Assembly (NCBI RefSeq): GCF_034929435.1
Contig: NZ_JAYFUM010000009.1
Coordinates: forward strand, 174,255-238,254
Direction: 5' to 3'
DNA: 64,000 bases
From: Arcicella rigui
GTDB lineage: Bacteria; Bacteroidota; Bacteroidia; Cytophagales; Spirosomataceae
Both the position numbers and the translations under genes were made by a program. Position 1 is the first letter of the stretch; every line of letters starts with the position of its first letter. This document shows, one piece after another, positions 45,997 through 55,662 of this stretch. The notes below the pieces were generated by a model. It saw only the letters and a list, made by a program, of their open reading frames with translations. It searched no databases and was not told where the DNA came from.

Positions 45997-47793
45997 TTAT
46001 TTATAAGCAGGGTCTTGAGTCAAAGTAGGCTTACCATCTTTTTCAGAACGGTCGATTGCCTCTTGAGGAATTGGGAAGAATTCGTGCTTGCCTTTTACAA
46101 ATACTCCACCTTTTTTGTACACACGTTTGGTACTTTCTACGGCATTGTATTTATTTAAAGTTTCAGCGGCAATTCCCCATCTTACGAGGTCAAAGAATCT
46201 GTGACCTTCCATCGCAAATTCCAAACGAGTTTCAAAACGAACTGCTTTTCTTGCTGTTGCTGCGTCTGTCCAAGGCGTTGAATATGGCTTGATTACATAA
46301 TTCGCCGCTGGCACTGGATTTCCTTTTGAGTCTGTTACCAAAGTATAAGCATCACGAGTTGACCCTTGAATAGCTTTTTGTACAAAACCTGCTGGATTAG
46401 CAGCACGCTCTCTGATTTGGTTTACCAAAGTTCTTGCTCTTTCTAAGTTGCCAAGTTCTACTTCACATTCAGCCAACCAAAGTAAAATCATACTATAACG
46501 CATAATACGGTAGTTGTTACTTGTTAAGTTTGCCCAACCGTTTACACCAGTAAATGCTTTTGAAGGAATGTGTTTTTTCGGAGAATATGGGCCTGCATAA
46601 GTTTGGTCACGGATAAAGTCACGGTTATGGATTTTGTAGTCGATAAACAAAATACCACGACGACCTACTGTGTGGTCCAAACGAGGGTCTAAAGCACCAT
46701 CATAAGGAGTATATGGGTCATCCAAACCTACACCTTGGTCGTTTTTCACGTCAGAATCATTGAAACTATCCAATAAAGGCAAACCATTAGCATCTGTTTT
46801 ATAAGCATTCACTAAGTTTTGTGAAGGCTGATAGAAACCGCAACATCCCCAAGGTGAAGTATATGGGTGAGCCAAACCTACACCAGCGTTGGCAGCGTCA
46901 CCACTTGCACTTGACGAAGCGTACTGAATTTCAAAAATTGATTCAGCATTGTTACGAGTACTGGCATCGTGGTTATCTCTGAAATTATCTACCAATTTGA
47001 ATTTTCCACTTGCTACAATTTGGTCTAAAATTGCTTTAGCAGCTTGTAATTTAGCTGTATTAGCAGCACCCGTAGAAATATTCCAACCTTGATACATATA
47101 AGCTTTTGCTAAAAATGCCATTGCAGCCCATTTAGTAGGACGACCCACTTGCGACTGAGTGTTAGGTAAAACATCCATAGCCGCTTTGAAATCAGCTTCG
47201 ATATTTGGCCAAACATCCTTATCGTTTGGTACTTTAGTACTTTCCAAATCATCTAATTTGTAAGTATTCTCGTCGATATAAGGAATTGTTTTCCACATTT
47301 TTTTAGCTTCAAAATGGAACAAACCTCTCAAGAAACGAGCCTCAGCGATGATTTGCTTTCTTCTGTCGTCACTAATGTCAGTTACATTTTTCAAGGTATT
47401 CAACACATCGTTTGAACGAGCCACACCTTTGAACAAACCTCTCCACTTATTTTTAATGTGGTTACTTGTAGGTTGAAAGTCCCATTTTTCGATAAATGAT
47501 TGCTCTGGTTGGTCACCCGCATCAGTTCCTTTGTAGGCATCATCAGAAGCAATTCCACCAAAAACCCAGCTTTGAATATCATTATTCCAAGCATCCTGAC
47601 CGTCTAATCCTTGGCCATCAATCATGGCATAAGCACCCACCAAAATACCTTCAACCCCTTTGGCTGTTTGTAAGGCAGATGGGCTATATTGTCCTTGTGG
47701 CTCACGAGTAAGGAATTCGTCACTACAAGCCGTAGCAACACCAAAAACCAAACCAGCCGACAAGCAAAATTTTATAATATTGTTAATTTTCAT
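45997..47793 (-). CDS. susD: RagB/SusD family outer membrane lipoprotein
   Basis: The 598-residue lipoprotein (lipobox ATACSDEF, Cys about 23) has the SusD N-terminal TPR-like segment (DEFLTREPQGQYSPSAL, IIAEARFLRGLFHFEAKKMW) and the C-terminal SusD domain (RYSMILLWLAECEVELGNLERARTLVNQIRERA and ending with the ETRLEFAMEGHRFFDLVRWG box). SusD is the surface-exposed substrate lid of the SusCD pump. It follows SusC by 85 bases in the same operon. Confidence 0.95.
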   Translation of the reverse strand: MKINNIIKFCLSAGLVFGVATACSDEFLTREPQGQYSPSALQTAKGVEGILVGAYAMIDGQGLDGQDAWNNDIQSWVFGGIASDDAYKGTDAGDQPEQSFIEKWDFQPTSNHIKNKWRGLFKGVARSNDVLNTLKNVTDISDDRRKQIIAEARFLRGLFHFEAKKMWKTIPYIDENTYKLDDLESTKVPNDKDVWPNIEADFKAAMDVLPNTQSQVGRPTKWAAMAFLAKAYMYQGWNISTGAANTAKLQAAKAILDQIVASGKFKLVDNFRDNHDASTRNNAESIFEIQYASSSASGDAANAGVGLAHPYTSPWGCCGFYQPSQNLVNAYKTDANGLPLLDSFNDSDVKNDQGVGLDDPYTPYDGALDPRLDHTVGRRGILFIDYKIHNRDFIRDQTYAGPYSPKKHIPSKAFTGVNGWANLTSNNYRIMRYSMILLWLAECEVELGNLERARTLVNQIRERAANPAGFVQKAIQGSTRDAYTLVTDSKGNPVPAANYVIKPYSTPWTDAATARKAVRFETRLEFAMEGHRFFDLVRWGIAAETLNKYNAVESTKRVYKKGGVFVKGKHEFFPIPQEAIDRSEKDGKPTLTQDPAYK

Positions 47794-47878
47794 ATTTTCT
47801 ATGTTTATTATAAAAACAAACTATTTTTTGTAATAAAGAGTGATTTTAAATTTTGTGATAGATTAACCTATCATGGGC

Positions 47879-50800
47879 TTAAAATCCGAGGTTTACTCCA
47901 AGAATGAAAGTTCTTGAAACTGGCATATATCCACCATCAAAACCTAAAGTATTATCACTACCTGTTTGAATTTCTGGGTTCAAACCTGAATACTTCGTAA
48001 AAGTGGCAAGGTTTTGTGCTTGGATATAAATTTGAGCGTTATCCAAACCTACTTTGCTACCAATGTTTCTTGGTAAGTTGTAAGTCAACTGTACGTTTTT
48101 GATACGGAAGTATGAACCATCTTCAATAAAATAGCTTGATGGACGGCTACTGATTTGGTCGTTGGCATCCATGATTGGCACAGTACCCGACTTGTTGGTT
48201 GGTTGCCAAGCATCATACAAAGCACGTTTTGAACGGTTTCCTTGGAAAGTGTTGAAGTCAGAGAAGTAACGAGTATAGTTAAATACATCATTTCCTTGAG
48301 TACCGTTAGCAAAGATGGTTAAGTCGAATGCTTTGTAACCGATATTGATGTTCAAACCATAAGTAAAATCAGGGTGTGGATTTCCGATGATTGTACGGTC
48401 GTCATCAGTGATTTTTCCGTCACCGTTTATATCTTCAATTTTGAATTTACCAGCTTTGTTGTAGTCTCCGTAAGCAGGCCAAGCTTTCGCTTCTTCGTCA
48501 GACTGGAAAATACCCAATACTTTATACCCATAGAAAGAAGAAATAGGCAAGCCCGCTTGTGTAAGTGTAACAGCAGGTACACGTGAGCCATAACCGAAGT
48601 AACGAGTATTCGGGCTAGCATCTAATTTATCTACTACGTTACGGTAAGTAGAGAAGTTTGCACCGATGCTGTAACGAATATCGCCTACATTACTCTTGTA
48701 ATTCAAACCAATATCAACCCCTTTGTTAGTCATTTCGCCTACGTTGAAAGCAGGAGCAGTAGCATCACCAGCGGTAAAAGTAATCGGTGTGGTGAATAAC
48801 ATATCAGAAGTTTTTCTGTTCCAAATGTCTAATTCAAAAGTTAGTTTGTTATTGAAAAGTGCTGCATCAAAACCTACGTTTGTTGAAGTTGTAGATTCCC
48901 ATTTTGCGTTCGGGTTACCAAAAGCACTGGCATCATAACCGATAGTTGGTGTTGTTTGATTTCCATCAATTGGATAACCAGCATGGTAAATATCAGAACG
49001 ATAAGTAGTATAAGCGTTGTATTTACCGATTTTTTGGTTACCAGTTTTACCCCATCCATAACGTAGTTTTAAGTCACTGATGAATGGCAATTGGTCTTTG
49101 ATGAATTTCTCTTCTGATAAACGCCATCCTAAGCTGACCGCTGGGAAGAAAGCGTTACGAGAAGCTGATAAGAAACGAGAAGAAGCGTCATTTCTAACAA
49201 TCAATTGTACCAAGTATTTGCTTCCGTAAGCATAGTTTAATTTACCAAATTGTGAAGACAAAGTATAGTCATTACCTACGCTACCATAGTTTGATACTTT
49301 TGTAGGGTCTCCTAAATCAAGATAACTGATGATTGGATTTACTTCAAAAGCATAACCATTTCTACTTGCCCCAAAATACTCCCCAAATTGCTTGATTGAT
49401 TCAAGACCTACGTAAGCATCAAATTTATGAACGTCTTTGATAGTAGTGCTGTACGATAAAGTATTTTGCCAAACCCACTGATAGTCATAGCTTGTTCTTG
49501 AAGTAGAACTGTTGTTGAAGCTACCTTCTACGTATTCAGGGTTTGCACGACCAATTTCTTTTTGGTTTTCAGTAGTTACGTCCACACCGAAACTGGTTTT
49601 TGCTTTCAAACTTGGAAGAATGTCGAATTCAGCATAAATATTACCGAAACCTCTCATTCTGTACAAACGGTTATCTTTTTGACGATACAAAGTAGCATAA
49701 GGGTTTGAGTTGTTACCCAAGTTTGCACCACGGCTACCTGCAAAATTTCCTGCAATATCATAAATCGGTAATAATGGGTGGTGTTTATATGAACCCGATA
49801 CCGCATTTTGTTCTTCGTTGTTACTGTATCCACCTTTACGATTATCAATTGAAACCGTGAAGTTTTCACCTACTCTTAATCTCTTTTTAATGGCTGAAAA
49901 TTCAGTATTGGTACGCAAAGTATAACGGTCGTAACCAATGAATTTCACAACCCCATCTTGACTAAAATAACCTAACGACAAAGCATATCTACTGTTTTCA
50001 GTACCGCCAGAAGCCGTAAGTTGATAGTTTTTGATTGGAGCTGACTGCGTTAATTCTCCCCACCAATAAGTATCTGCTGATTTTGTAATCGCATAAATAT
50101 TATCAGGAGTCAATGAATAAAGTTTTGGGTCAACAGCTGGAGTTCCTGCTTTTCCTGCACTTGGGAAAACGTAATCAGGGATTGTTACTTCACCATTTGA
50201 GCCAAAAGTATATTGACCATGTGAAGGTGTCTTACCAGCATATTTATCCGCTAAGTATAAGTATTGTCCAAGCTCTTTTGCGTTTAATGATTCTACGTTA
50301 TTTGATACTTTTTGTGTTCCTTGATAGGCAGAAAAAGTAATTTTAGGAGCTCCTGTTTTACCTTTTTTGGTGGTAATAATTACTACACCATTTGCCGCTC
50401 TTGAACCATAAATTGATGCTGATGAAGCGTCTTTCAAAATTTGAATTGTTTCAATATCATTCGGGTTTAAGTTACCTTGGTTTTCGGTAGGCACACCGTC
50501 GATAATGAATAATGGGTCGTTGTTACCAATTGTACCAAACCCACGAATACGAACTGTGGCGTTACCACCAGGCGTTGCGTCATTCACAATAGAAAGACCC
50601 GAAGCACGACCTTGCAATTGTTGGGCGAAAGTAGTAGCAGGTACTGATTGTAAGTCTTTTGCATTAACAGTTGTAACAGCACCAGTAATATCTCTTTTCG
50701 ACTGAGTACCATAACCCGTTACAACTACTTCTGTCAAATTCGATACATCTTCAACTAATCTTACATTAATATTTGTTTGATTTCCAACTTTAATTTCTTG

Positions 50801-51061
50801 AGCCTGAAAACCTACTGATGAAATTTGCAAAACATCATTGGCACTTTTCACTACTATCGAGAAGTCGCCAGTTGCTCCCGTAGCAATACCTGTTTTAGTC
50901 CCTTTTACGATAACTGATGCTCCGGGCAAAGCCTGACCGTCTGCTGCTGAAGTTACTTTCCCTGTAATTTTTCTTTCTTGTGCCTTTACAAAATGACTCA
51001 ACGACAAAAGAGCCAACACTGTAAATACACTGGTTACACTTTTTAGTAATTTGTTTTTCAT
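47879..51061 (-). CDS. susC: SusC/RagA family TonB-linked outer membrane protein
   Basis: This 1060-residue barrel has a signal peptide (cut after VKAQE), a CarboxypepD_reg-like domain (KITGKVTSAADGQALPGASVIVKGT, about 31-55), the signature TEVVVTGYGTQSKRDITGAV (about 110-130) and the plug with IRGFGTIGNNDPLFIIDGVP and SIYGSRAANGVVIITTKKGK, followed by the barrel and a C-terminal TFILGVNLGF strand. SusC proteins import oligosaccharides, cyclitols or peptides. The gene is preceded by a LacI-type operator, 85 bases upstream of the start. Confidence 0.97.
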   Translation of the reverse strand: MKNKLLKSVTSVFTVLALLSLSHFVKAQERKITGKVTSAADGQALPGASVIVKGTKTGIATGATGDFSIVVKSANDVLQISSVGFQAQEIKVGNQTNINVRLVEDVSNLTEVVVTGYGTQSKRDITGAVTTVNAKDLQSVPATTFAQQLQGRASGLSIVNDATPGGNATVRIRGFGTIGNNDPLFIIDGVPTENQGNLNPNDIETIQILKDASSASIYGSRAANGVVIITTKKGKTGAPKITFSAYQGTQKVSNNVESLNAKELGQYLYLADKYAGKTPSHGQYTFGSNGEVTIPDYVFPSAGKAGTPAVDPKLYSLTPDNIYAITKSADTYWWGELTQSAPIKNYQLTASGGTENSRYALSLGYFSQDGVVKFIGYDRYTLRTNTEFSAIKKRLRVGENFTVSIDNRKGGYSNNEEQNAVSGSYKHHPLLPIYDIAGNFAGSRGANLGNNSNPYATLYRQKDNRLYRMRGFGNIYAEFDILPSLKAKTSFGVDVTTENQKEIGRANPEYVEGSFNNSSTSRTSYDYQWVWQNTLSYSTTIKDVHKFDAYVGLESIKQFGEYFGASRNGYAFEVNPIISYLDLGDPTKVSNYGSVGNDYTLSSQFGKLNYAYGSKYLVQLIVRNDASSRFLSASRNAFFPAVSLGWRLSEEKFIKDQLPFISDLKLRYGWGKTGNQKIGKYNAYTTYRSDIYHAGYPIDGNQTTPTIGYDASAFGNPNAKWESTTSTNVGFDAALFNNKLTFELDIWNRKTSDMLFTTPITFTAGDATAPAFNVGEMTNKGVDIGLNYKSNVGDIRYSIGANFSTYRNVVDKLDASPNTRYFGYGSRVPAVTLTQAGLPISSFYGYKVLGIFQSDEEAKAWPAYGDYNKAGKFKIEDINGDGKITDDDRTIIGNPHPDFTYGLNINIGYKAFDLTIFANGTQGNDVFNYTRYFSDFNTFQGNRSKRALYDAWQPTNKSGTVPIMDANDQISSRPSSYFIEDGSYFRIKNVQLTYNLPRNIGSKVGLDNAQIYIQAQNLATFTKYSGLNPEIQTGSDNTLGFDGGYMPVSRTFILGVNLGF

Positions 51062-51145
51062 AGTTTTGATTGTGATAAATTGTGAATTGGATGAATAATT
51101 TTGAGTGTTTGTTGAATAGCTTACCTCCTTTCTTTGGTATTAGAT

Positions 51146-51155
51146 TAAACGTTTA
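51146..51155. promoter_or_regulatory. LacI-type operator before susC
   Basis: TAAACGTTTA is a perfect palindrome with the CG centre of LacI/GalR-family operators, 85 bases upstream of the susC ATG. On the minus strand a TTTTTTG word lies just upstream (51158 on), as a possible -33 box, so binding would block the promoter. The best candidate regulator is the LacI protein at 54254-55279. Confidence 0.6.
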
Positions 51156-51784
51156 GGCAAAAAATTAAAAAATATAATTTTTCAAAGTGAGCAAAATCGG
51201 AATTATATTACTTAAAACTTTACTCCGAATTTATTGTATCAAAATAATACAATAATATATCGCTATATCAAAAAAATATTTTTGTAAAACTGCTCATTAA
51301 ATCTGAAAAAACAAGAATTTACACATATTTTATTGTATTAATTCTATAAAAAATACCCTATAAGGCAAGACAGCAAAATTACTTATCTTAAAAATTTACC
51401 TTTAAAATCAAAAAAAATAAAAATTATCAAAATTTGTACTTTTCTAATAAAATGACACAAATATCAAAATATTAATTGCACTTTCATTATTGAATCATTT
51501 TGGTACAATAGACTTACGTTTCAATTTTGTAAGCAGGAATACTTATATGGGAATGAATACTTATCAGGTCAGAAAATTATCCTTTATGGAAGAAGAAAGA
51601 TTTTTTTGAAGAAACAATTGGTTGAAGACAACTACTCTTTCATTTTACGTTGAAGAAATTTTGAAGAATATGATACACCAGTCGTACCCAGAAGTATCTC
51701 TACCAAATCTGATGGGGCTTTAATAAGTAGCGAGAAGATTTCAAAAAAAAATTGAGTCGAATAAAAATTAGTTTTAGAAGAAAA

Positions 51785-51820
51785 GTGCAGGTGACAGCCT
51801 CAAAAGACTATCACCCGCAT
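51785..51820 (-). terminator. Intrinsic terminator of the nucleoside hydrolase gene
   Basis: On the minus strand ATGCGGGTGATAG pairs with CTGTCACCTGCA (one wobble), and CTTTT follows. It lies 6 bases past the stop codon. Confidence 0.75.
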
Positions 51821-51825
51821 AAAAA

Positions 51826-52860
51826 TCAATAAGCATTTGCTAATTCAAGCTTGGCAAAAAAGTCTTCAAACATCAAGAATGTATCCAAATGTGTGTAAAC
51901 TCGGATAGCTCTTCCTTTATGATTGTACTCATAAGCCCCAGCTTGGTTAATTTTAGGAGCTAATTTCACCACATAATCACTTGAAGATGGGTCAGCTTCA
52001 AAAGACGATTGCAAGGCTGTCAATAAAACTAAAGGACTATCCCCTAAAATATAAGTTTCGCCGATATTCAAAAAAGGCTGAATTTTGGTCATCAGCGATT
52101 CTAAAGTACTCACCAAATAATTACCCGTTTTTCCTTTAGGTTTTACTTTCAGCAACAGTTGAGAATACGAAACCATGCACTGACGATATACATTTCGAGG
52201 AATTTGCCATAGCATAATTTTTGACTGATTAAAAATCGCTCTTCCAGCCGCAATATCAATATTCAAATTATATTCTGGGTTTGAATAATTTGGCGGAGGC
52301 ACAGCCAAATCGTTGTATTCTGGGCCGCCAATCCATACCAAGGTAATTTTATTGGCAATTTCAGGATTTGTTAGTACTGCCGAAGCGATTTCGGTTAAAC
52401 CTGCTCCACAGAGTACATACAAAGGAAGTTTGGTATCTGTCCGTAAAGCCTCTTTAATAATAAAATTCACGGCTTCACTTTTTACAGGAGTGCTATCGTT
52501 GGGCATTGCCGTATTAGAACCAATCAGTACAGGAATAGTCTTTTTGATATTCATAGTCTGCATCAATTCCTTTACTTTTTTAGCAGCATTTTCTGCCTGC
52601 ATTTTAGAAGGGTCAAAGCCATCTGTAACACTCAGATGCGAGCCAATGATACCTCTAATTTCAACGGAAGGAGAAAGCAAAAGATGAGCCATTTGAAAAA
52701 GTCCGTCGGGGTCACCACTAAAATCATTATCAACGATAACCCTCATACGAGGCACAATCACATTCGGAGGCGTAAGGCTCTGAGCCAAAACAGCAAAAGG
52801 TTCTATCAATAGAACCAATAAACAAACAAGGGAGAGTTTTTTGAGCATTGTTTTTACCAT
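51826..52860 (-). CDS. Secreted nucleoside hydrolase-like protein
   Basis: This 344-residue protein has a signal peptide (cut after VLAQ, about 27) followed by the first strand of the nucleoside hydrolase fold (RVIVDNDFSGDPDGLFQMAHLL, about 40-61), in which the DTDPGxDD calcium motif is altered to DNDFSGDPDG. The central TLVWIGGPEYND strand fits the family. Such proteins in Bacteroidota act in sugar or nucleoside loci in the periplasm, and several are not nucleoside hydrolases proper. It sits between SusC and inositol oxygenase on the same strand, so its substrate may be a glycosidic cyclitol (inference). Confidence 0.75.
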   Translation of the reverse strand: MVKTMLKKLSLVCLLVLLIEPFAVLAQSLTPPNVIVPRMRVIVDNDFSGDPDGLFQMAHLLLSPSVEIRGIIGSHLSVTDGFDPSKMQAENAAKKVKELMQTMNIKKTIPVLIGSNTAMPNDSTPVKSEAVNFIIKEALRTDTKLPLYVLCGAGLTEIASAVLTNPEIANKITLVWIGGPEYNDLAVPPPNYSNPEYNLNIDIAAGRAIFNQSKIMLWQIPRNVYRQCMVSYSQLLLKVKPKGKTGNYLVSTLESLMTKIQPFLNIGETYILGDSPLVLLTALQSSFEADPSSSDYVVKLAPKINQAGAYEYNHKGRAIRVYTHLDTFLMFEDFFAKLELANAY

Positions 52861-53005
52861 TTATCTTTATACGAAACTCAAATTTACATTGCATTTCGCA
52901 TAAAGATAAAATGATAAAAACTTTCAAGGGGAAAATGGCAATATCTATATTATTAAAGTGATGATTTAAACGATTTCAACTATTGAGAGTGAAATCTAAT
53001 AAGAC

Positions 53006-53043
53006 AAAAAAGCGGTCGAAATTAATTTCTCGACCGCTTTTCA
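53006..53043 (-). terminator. Intrinsic terminator of the inositol oxygenase gene
   Basis: The stem AAGCGGTCGA/TCGACCGCTT with AATTAATT-type loop is followed by a T run on the minus strand, 22 bases past the stop codon. Confidence 0.92.
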
Positions 53044-53064
53044 TGACTGATAAATTTACTTGTT

Positions 53065-53934
53065 TTAGAATTTCAAAGTAGCTGGTAAATACTTCGCAAA
53101 TAATTCTTCGTAATAGGGTTTCAATTCCTTTACATTCGGAGGCGTTGGTACTTTTGAATACAAATCGTAAGGGTTGAATTTGTTTACCCATTCAAACATT
53201 TCATGGTCGTGTGCGTCCATCAAATGGTCGTAAGCATGCTCTCTGTGTTGCGAATAGAAAGAGTGATAACGAATCATGTACAAGGCTGGTTCTGGCAAGT
53301 AATCTTTCATTATCTGATACAAGTACTCATCATGTCCCCACGACATATCAACGTTTCTTAAACCACAATTTGGTTCATAAACACCATATTTTGTATTGTA
53401 TCTTTCATCTTTTGAATCTGGGTTTGCTTCAAAAAACTCTGGATAAACAATTTTATCTGAATGCTGACATCCCACTGGGAAAGTATCGCCTACTACTGCC
53501 CATTGTGGCTCGCCGAAAAGACATAATACTTTTCCTAAATCGTGTAAAAAGCCTGTTAAAACAAACCAATCTGGATGACCGTCAGCTCTGATTGCCTCTG
53601 AAGTTTGTAATAAATGTTGTAATTGGTCTAAATCTGTATCTGGGTCTGAATCATCAACAAGTGTGTTCAAGAAATTACAAGCATCCCAAATTGGCATTTC
53701 TTTTTTGTCGAATTTCAAAAACTCAGCTTGTTTTTGCTTCACAAAATCATAAGTCTGATAAGTATGATTAAGACGATAAAATTCTTTTACAGTCTCTCTC
53801 TTTGGGTCATCATAATTACGGTACTCTTCCTTTGATTTGGCAGGTTTTTCTGCTTCTGGGTAACGTACCAAAATATCATCTTCCCATTCTTCTATGCTTG
53901 CTAAAGGAGCAATTTCTGCTTGCGTAAAGTTCAT
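53065..53934 (-). CDS. myo-Inositol oxygenase
   Basis: MIOX cleaves myo-inositol with O2 to D-glucuronate using a di-iron HD-domain site. This 289-residue protein matches the eukaryotic enzymes along its whole length: DDSDPDTDL (about 96-104), LHDLGKVLCLFGEPQWAVVGDTFPVGCQ with the HD iron ligands (about 130-157), MSWGHDEYLYQIMK, MIRYHSFYSQH and a C-terminal FNPYDLYSK. Residues that bind iron (the HD and later His/Asp residues) are present. The start is ATG 53934 (MNFTQAEIAPL). A palindromic operator lies upstream. The enzyme is uncommon in bacteria; its cofactor, substrate range and fate of glucuronate are not visible in this window. Confidence 0.95.
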   Translation of the reverse strand: MNFTQAEIAPLASIEEWEDDILVRYPEAEKPAKSKEEYRNYDDPKRETVKEFYRLNHTYQTYDFVKQKQAEFLKFDKKEMPIWDACNFLNTLVDDSDPDTDLDQLQHLLQTSEAIRADGHPDWFVLTGFLHDLGKVLCLFGEPQWAVVGDTFPVGCQHSDKIVYPEFFEANPDSKDERYNTKYGVYEPNCGLRNVDMSWGHDEYLYQIMKDYLPEPALYMIRYHSFYSQHREHAYDHLMDAHDHEMFEWVNKFNPYDLYSKVPTPPNVKELKPYYEELFAKYLPATLKF

Positions 53935-54018
53935 GATTCTTTGTTGTTGTTTAGGTAATGAATGATTCGTACAACAAAGAAATATTGTATTTTCTGATAA
54001 AAAAATACAAATCTTATG

Positions 54019-54028
54019 CAAACGTTTG
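54019..54028. promoter_or_regulatory. LacI-type operator before the inositol oxygenase gene
   Basis: CAAACGTTTG is a perfect palindrome with the ACGT centre shared with the susC operator (TAAACGTTTA), 85 bases upstream of the inositol oxygenase ATG. A TTTG word followed by AAGATTTG lies just after it on the minus strand as a possible promoter. Confidence 0.6.
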
Positions 54029-54065
54029 AAAAAATGATTTTCAATTGAAATTATTTCTTTTTGTT

Positions 54066-54250
54066 GGCTTTAGGCGATAAGCCGTAGGCAATAGGCAAAA
54101 TGTTTTTTTAGATAAAGATTTTGAAAATTTACTCAAAGCTCATGGCTTTAAACTATAAGCCGTAGGTAATAGGCTAAATGTTTTTTTAGGTAAATATTTT
54201 GAAGATTTTGAAGATTTGCTCATAGCTAATGGCTCATAGCTCACAGCCTA
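54066..54250. repeat. Degenerate direct repeats built from TAGGC/TAGCTCA words
   Basis: Two copies of a unit of about 77 bases (54066-54143 and 54144-about 54222) share GGCTTTA, ATAAGCCGTAGG, AATAGGC and ATGTTTTTTTAG. The tail continues with TAGCTCATAGC-type words to 54250. A shorter relative is at about 55308-55335, on the other side of the lacI gene. Confidence 0.75.
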
Positions 54251-54253
54251 AAT

Positions 54254-55279
54254 TTAAGACAAAGTAGAACTTCTAATAATCAGTTCTGGAGGCAAAACAA
54301 TGGTTTCGTTTTGTTTGGTTTGCAGGTTCAAATTATTCAGAAACAGCCGTGCGGCTTCTTCGCCAATTAATTTCCCAAAACGATTCACCGTTGAAAGACT
54401 CGGAAACATATAAGCTGAAAATGGTGAATTATCAAAACCAATAATGGCTACTTGTTGCGGTATCGAAAAACCTAAATCTCGAATTACTTGCATCGCTGCC
54501 GAAGCTACTACATCATTGACTGCAAAAACGCCATCAGGCGGATTTTCCAATGACATTAAGCGGTGCATGGGCATAATGGCACTTTCTGCTTTAAAATTGG
54601 TGGTAATGATTAGGTTTTCATCAAAGGCAATCTGATGTTTTGCCAAACAATCTTTGTAGCCTTTGAAACGCTTTTCTGAAACCGTCAAACCATTGGGGCC
54701 TTTTAGATGAGCAATTCTTTTGAAACCTCTTAAAATCAAATGTTCCGTAGCCGTAAAAGCTCCCCAATAATCATCAACGATGATACTATTGGTAGGTACG
54801 CCATCAAATTCTCTATCAATAAAAATCAGGGGAATATTACGATGTAGAATATTTTCTAAATGCTGATAATGTCCAGAATCGTAGGTTTCCTGAGAAACGG
54901 ATAAGAATATACCTTCCACTCGGTTCGCCATTAATTTTTCTACGTACTCTTTTTCAAGGGTGTAACTTTCGTTTGTCACACAGATTGTCATCATGTAGCC
55001 ATTTGCTTGTAAAATATTTTGCAAGCCTTCAATCATGGCTGTTTCGTGAAACTGATTGAGACTTGGCACTACCACACCCAAAGTATTAGATTTTTGATTC
55101 AATAAACTCAGCGAAACAGAATTACGTTGATAGCCCACTTTCTGGGCATACTCTTGAATATTTCGCCTTGTGTCTTCATTTATCAAAGGATGATTATTCA
55201 ATGCTCTTGAAACCGTCGAAGGCGAACATTTGAATTTTCGAGCTATATCTTTGATGGTGACGGGAGTATGCTGATTCAT
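54254..55279 (-). CDS. LacI/GalR family transcriptional regulator
   Basis: The 341-residue repressor starts with the LacI helix-turn-helix and hinge (VTIKDIARKFKCSPSTVSRALNNHPLINEDTRRNI, about 7-41) and continues with a periplasmic-binding-protein-like sensor domain (LGVVVPSLNQF, GIFLSVSQET, GFDNSPFSAYMFPSLSTV). It is preceded and followed by repeat-type sequence. Its natural targets are the susC and inositol oxygenase operators (ACGTTT-centred), and the ligand is presumably a sugar or cyclitol. This is inferred from proximity and the shared palindromes. Confidence 0.93.
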   Translation of the reverse strand: MNQHTPVTIKDIARKFKCSPSTVSRALNNHPLINEDTRRNIQEYAQKVGYQRNSVSLSLLNQKSNTLGVVVPSLNQFHETAMIEGLQNILQANGYMMTICVTNESYTLEKEYVEKLMANRVEGIFLSVSQETYDSGHYQHLENILHRNIPLIFIDREFDGVPTNSIIVDDYWGAFTATEHLILRGFKRIAHLKGPNGLTVSEKRFKGYKDCLAKHQIAFDENLIITTNFKAESAIMPMHRLMSLENPPDGVFAVNDVVASAAMQVIRDLGFSIPQQVAIIGFDNSPFSAYMFPSLSTVNRFGKLIGEEAARLFLNNLNLQTKQNETIVLPPELIIRSSTLS

Positions 55280-55662
55280 TATTAAAGACGTTAGGATTGT
55301 TAGTAAAGCTCATTGCTCACAGCTCATAGCTTTAACCTTAAAAGTAGATGATTGCGATAAATAAAGCAACGCTTGTTTTATTTCATTGATAAAACCTCCA
55401 CAAATGAAGTCTATTTTTAAAAGCTTGATTCTGTGTAATCTACTCTTAATATCAAAATTGATAAGCGTACAATTCGAATTATTGAAATGAATTCTAATAC
55501 TCGCCAGACCCGTAAAAAGAAGTTACAGCCCAGCTTTTTTATCTGTCTTTAGCGAAGCTATTTTTAAGAAACTTAATTATTAAAAATCAGTAAATAAACC
55601 ATTACAAAGCCTTTCTCTCATGCTGTAAAAACCATTTTTCCAATATTTAACTAATATTATCC
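55280..55662. other. Intergenic region between lacI and esterase genes
   Basis: About 380 bases with a TAGCTCAT-type repeat fragment at 55308-55335. The rest holds the divergent promoters; I see no operator palindrome of the ACGTTT type before the esterase. Confidence 0.5.

Larger units (their letters stand above)
51062..51825. other. Intergenic region upstream of susC
   Basis: About 760 bases with no good open reading frame. It holds the susC promoter with its operator at 51146-51155. The remainder, 51160-51780, is very AT-rich, and its only coding-like piece, ATG 51547 with about 15 codons, ends early. The nucleoside hydrolase terminator occupies the right end. Confidence 0.6.

Noticed and set aside
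51547..51780. Gene upstream of susC
   Set aside because: The only ATG-initiated frame stops within about 16 codons, and no family match is apparent.
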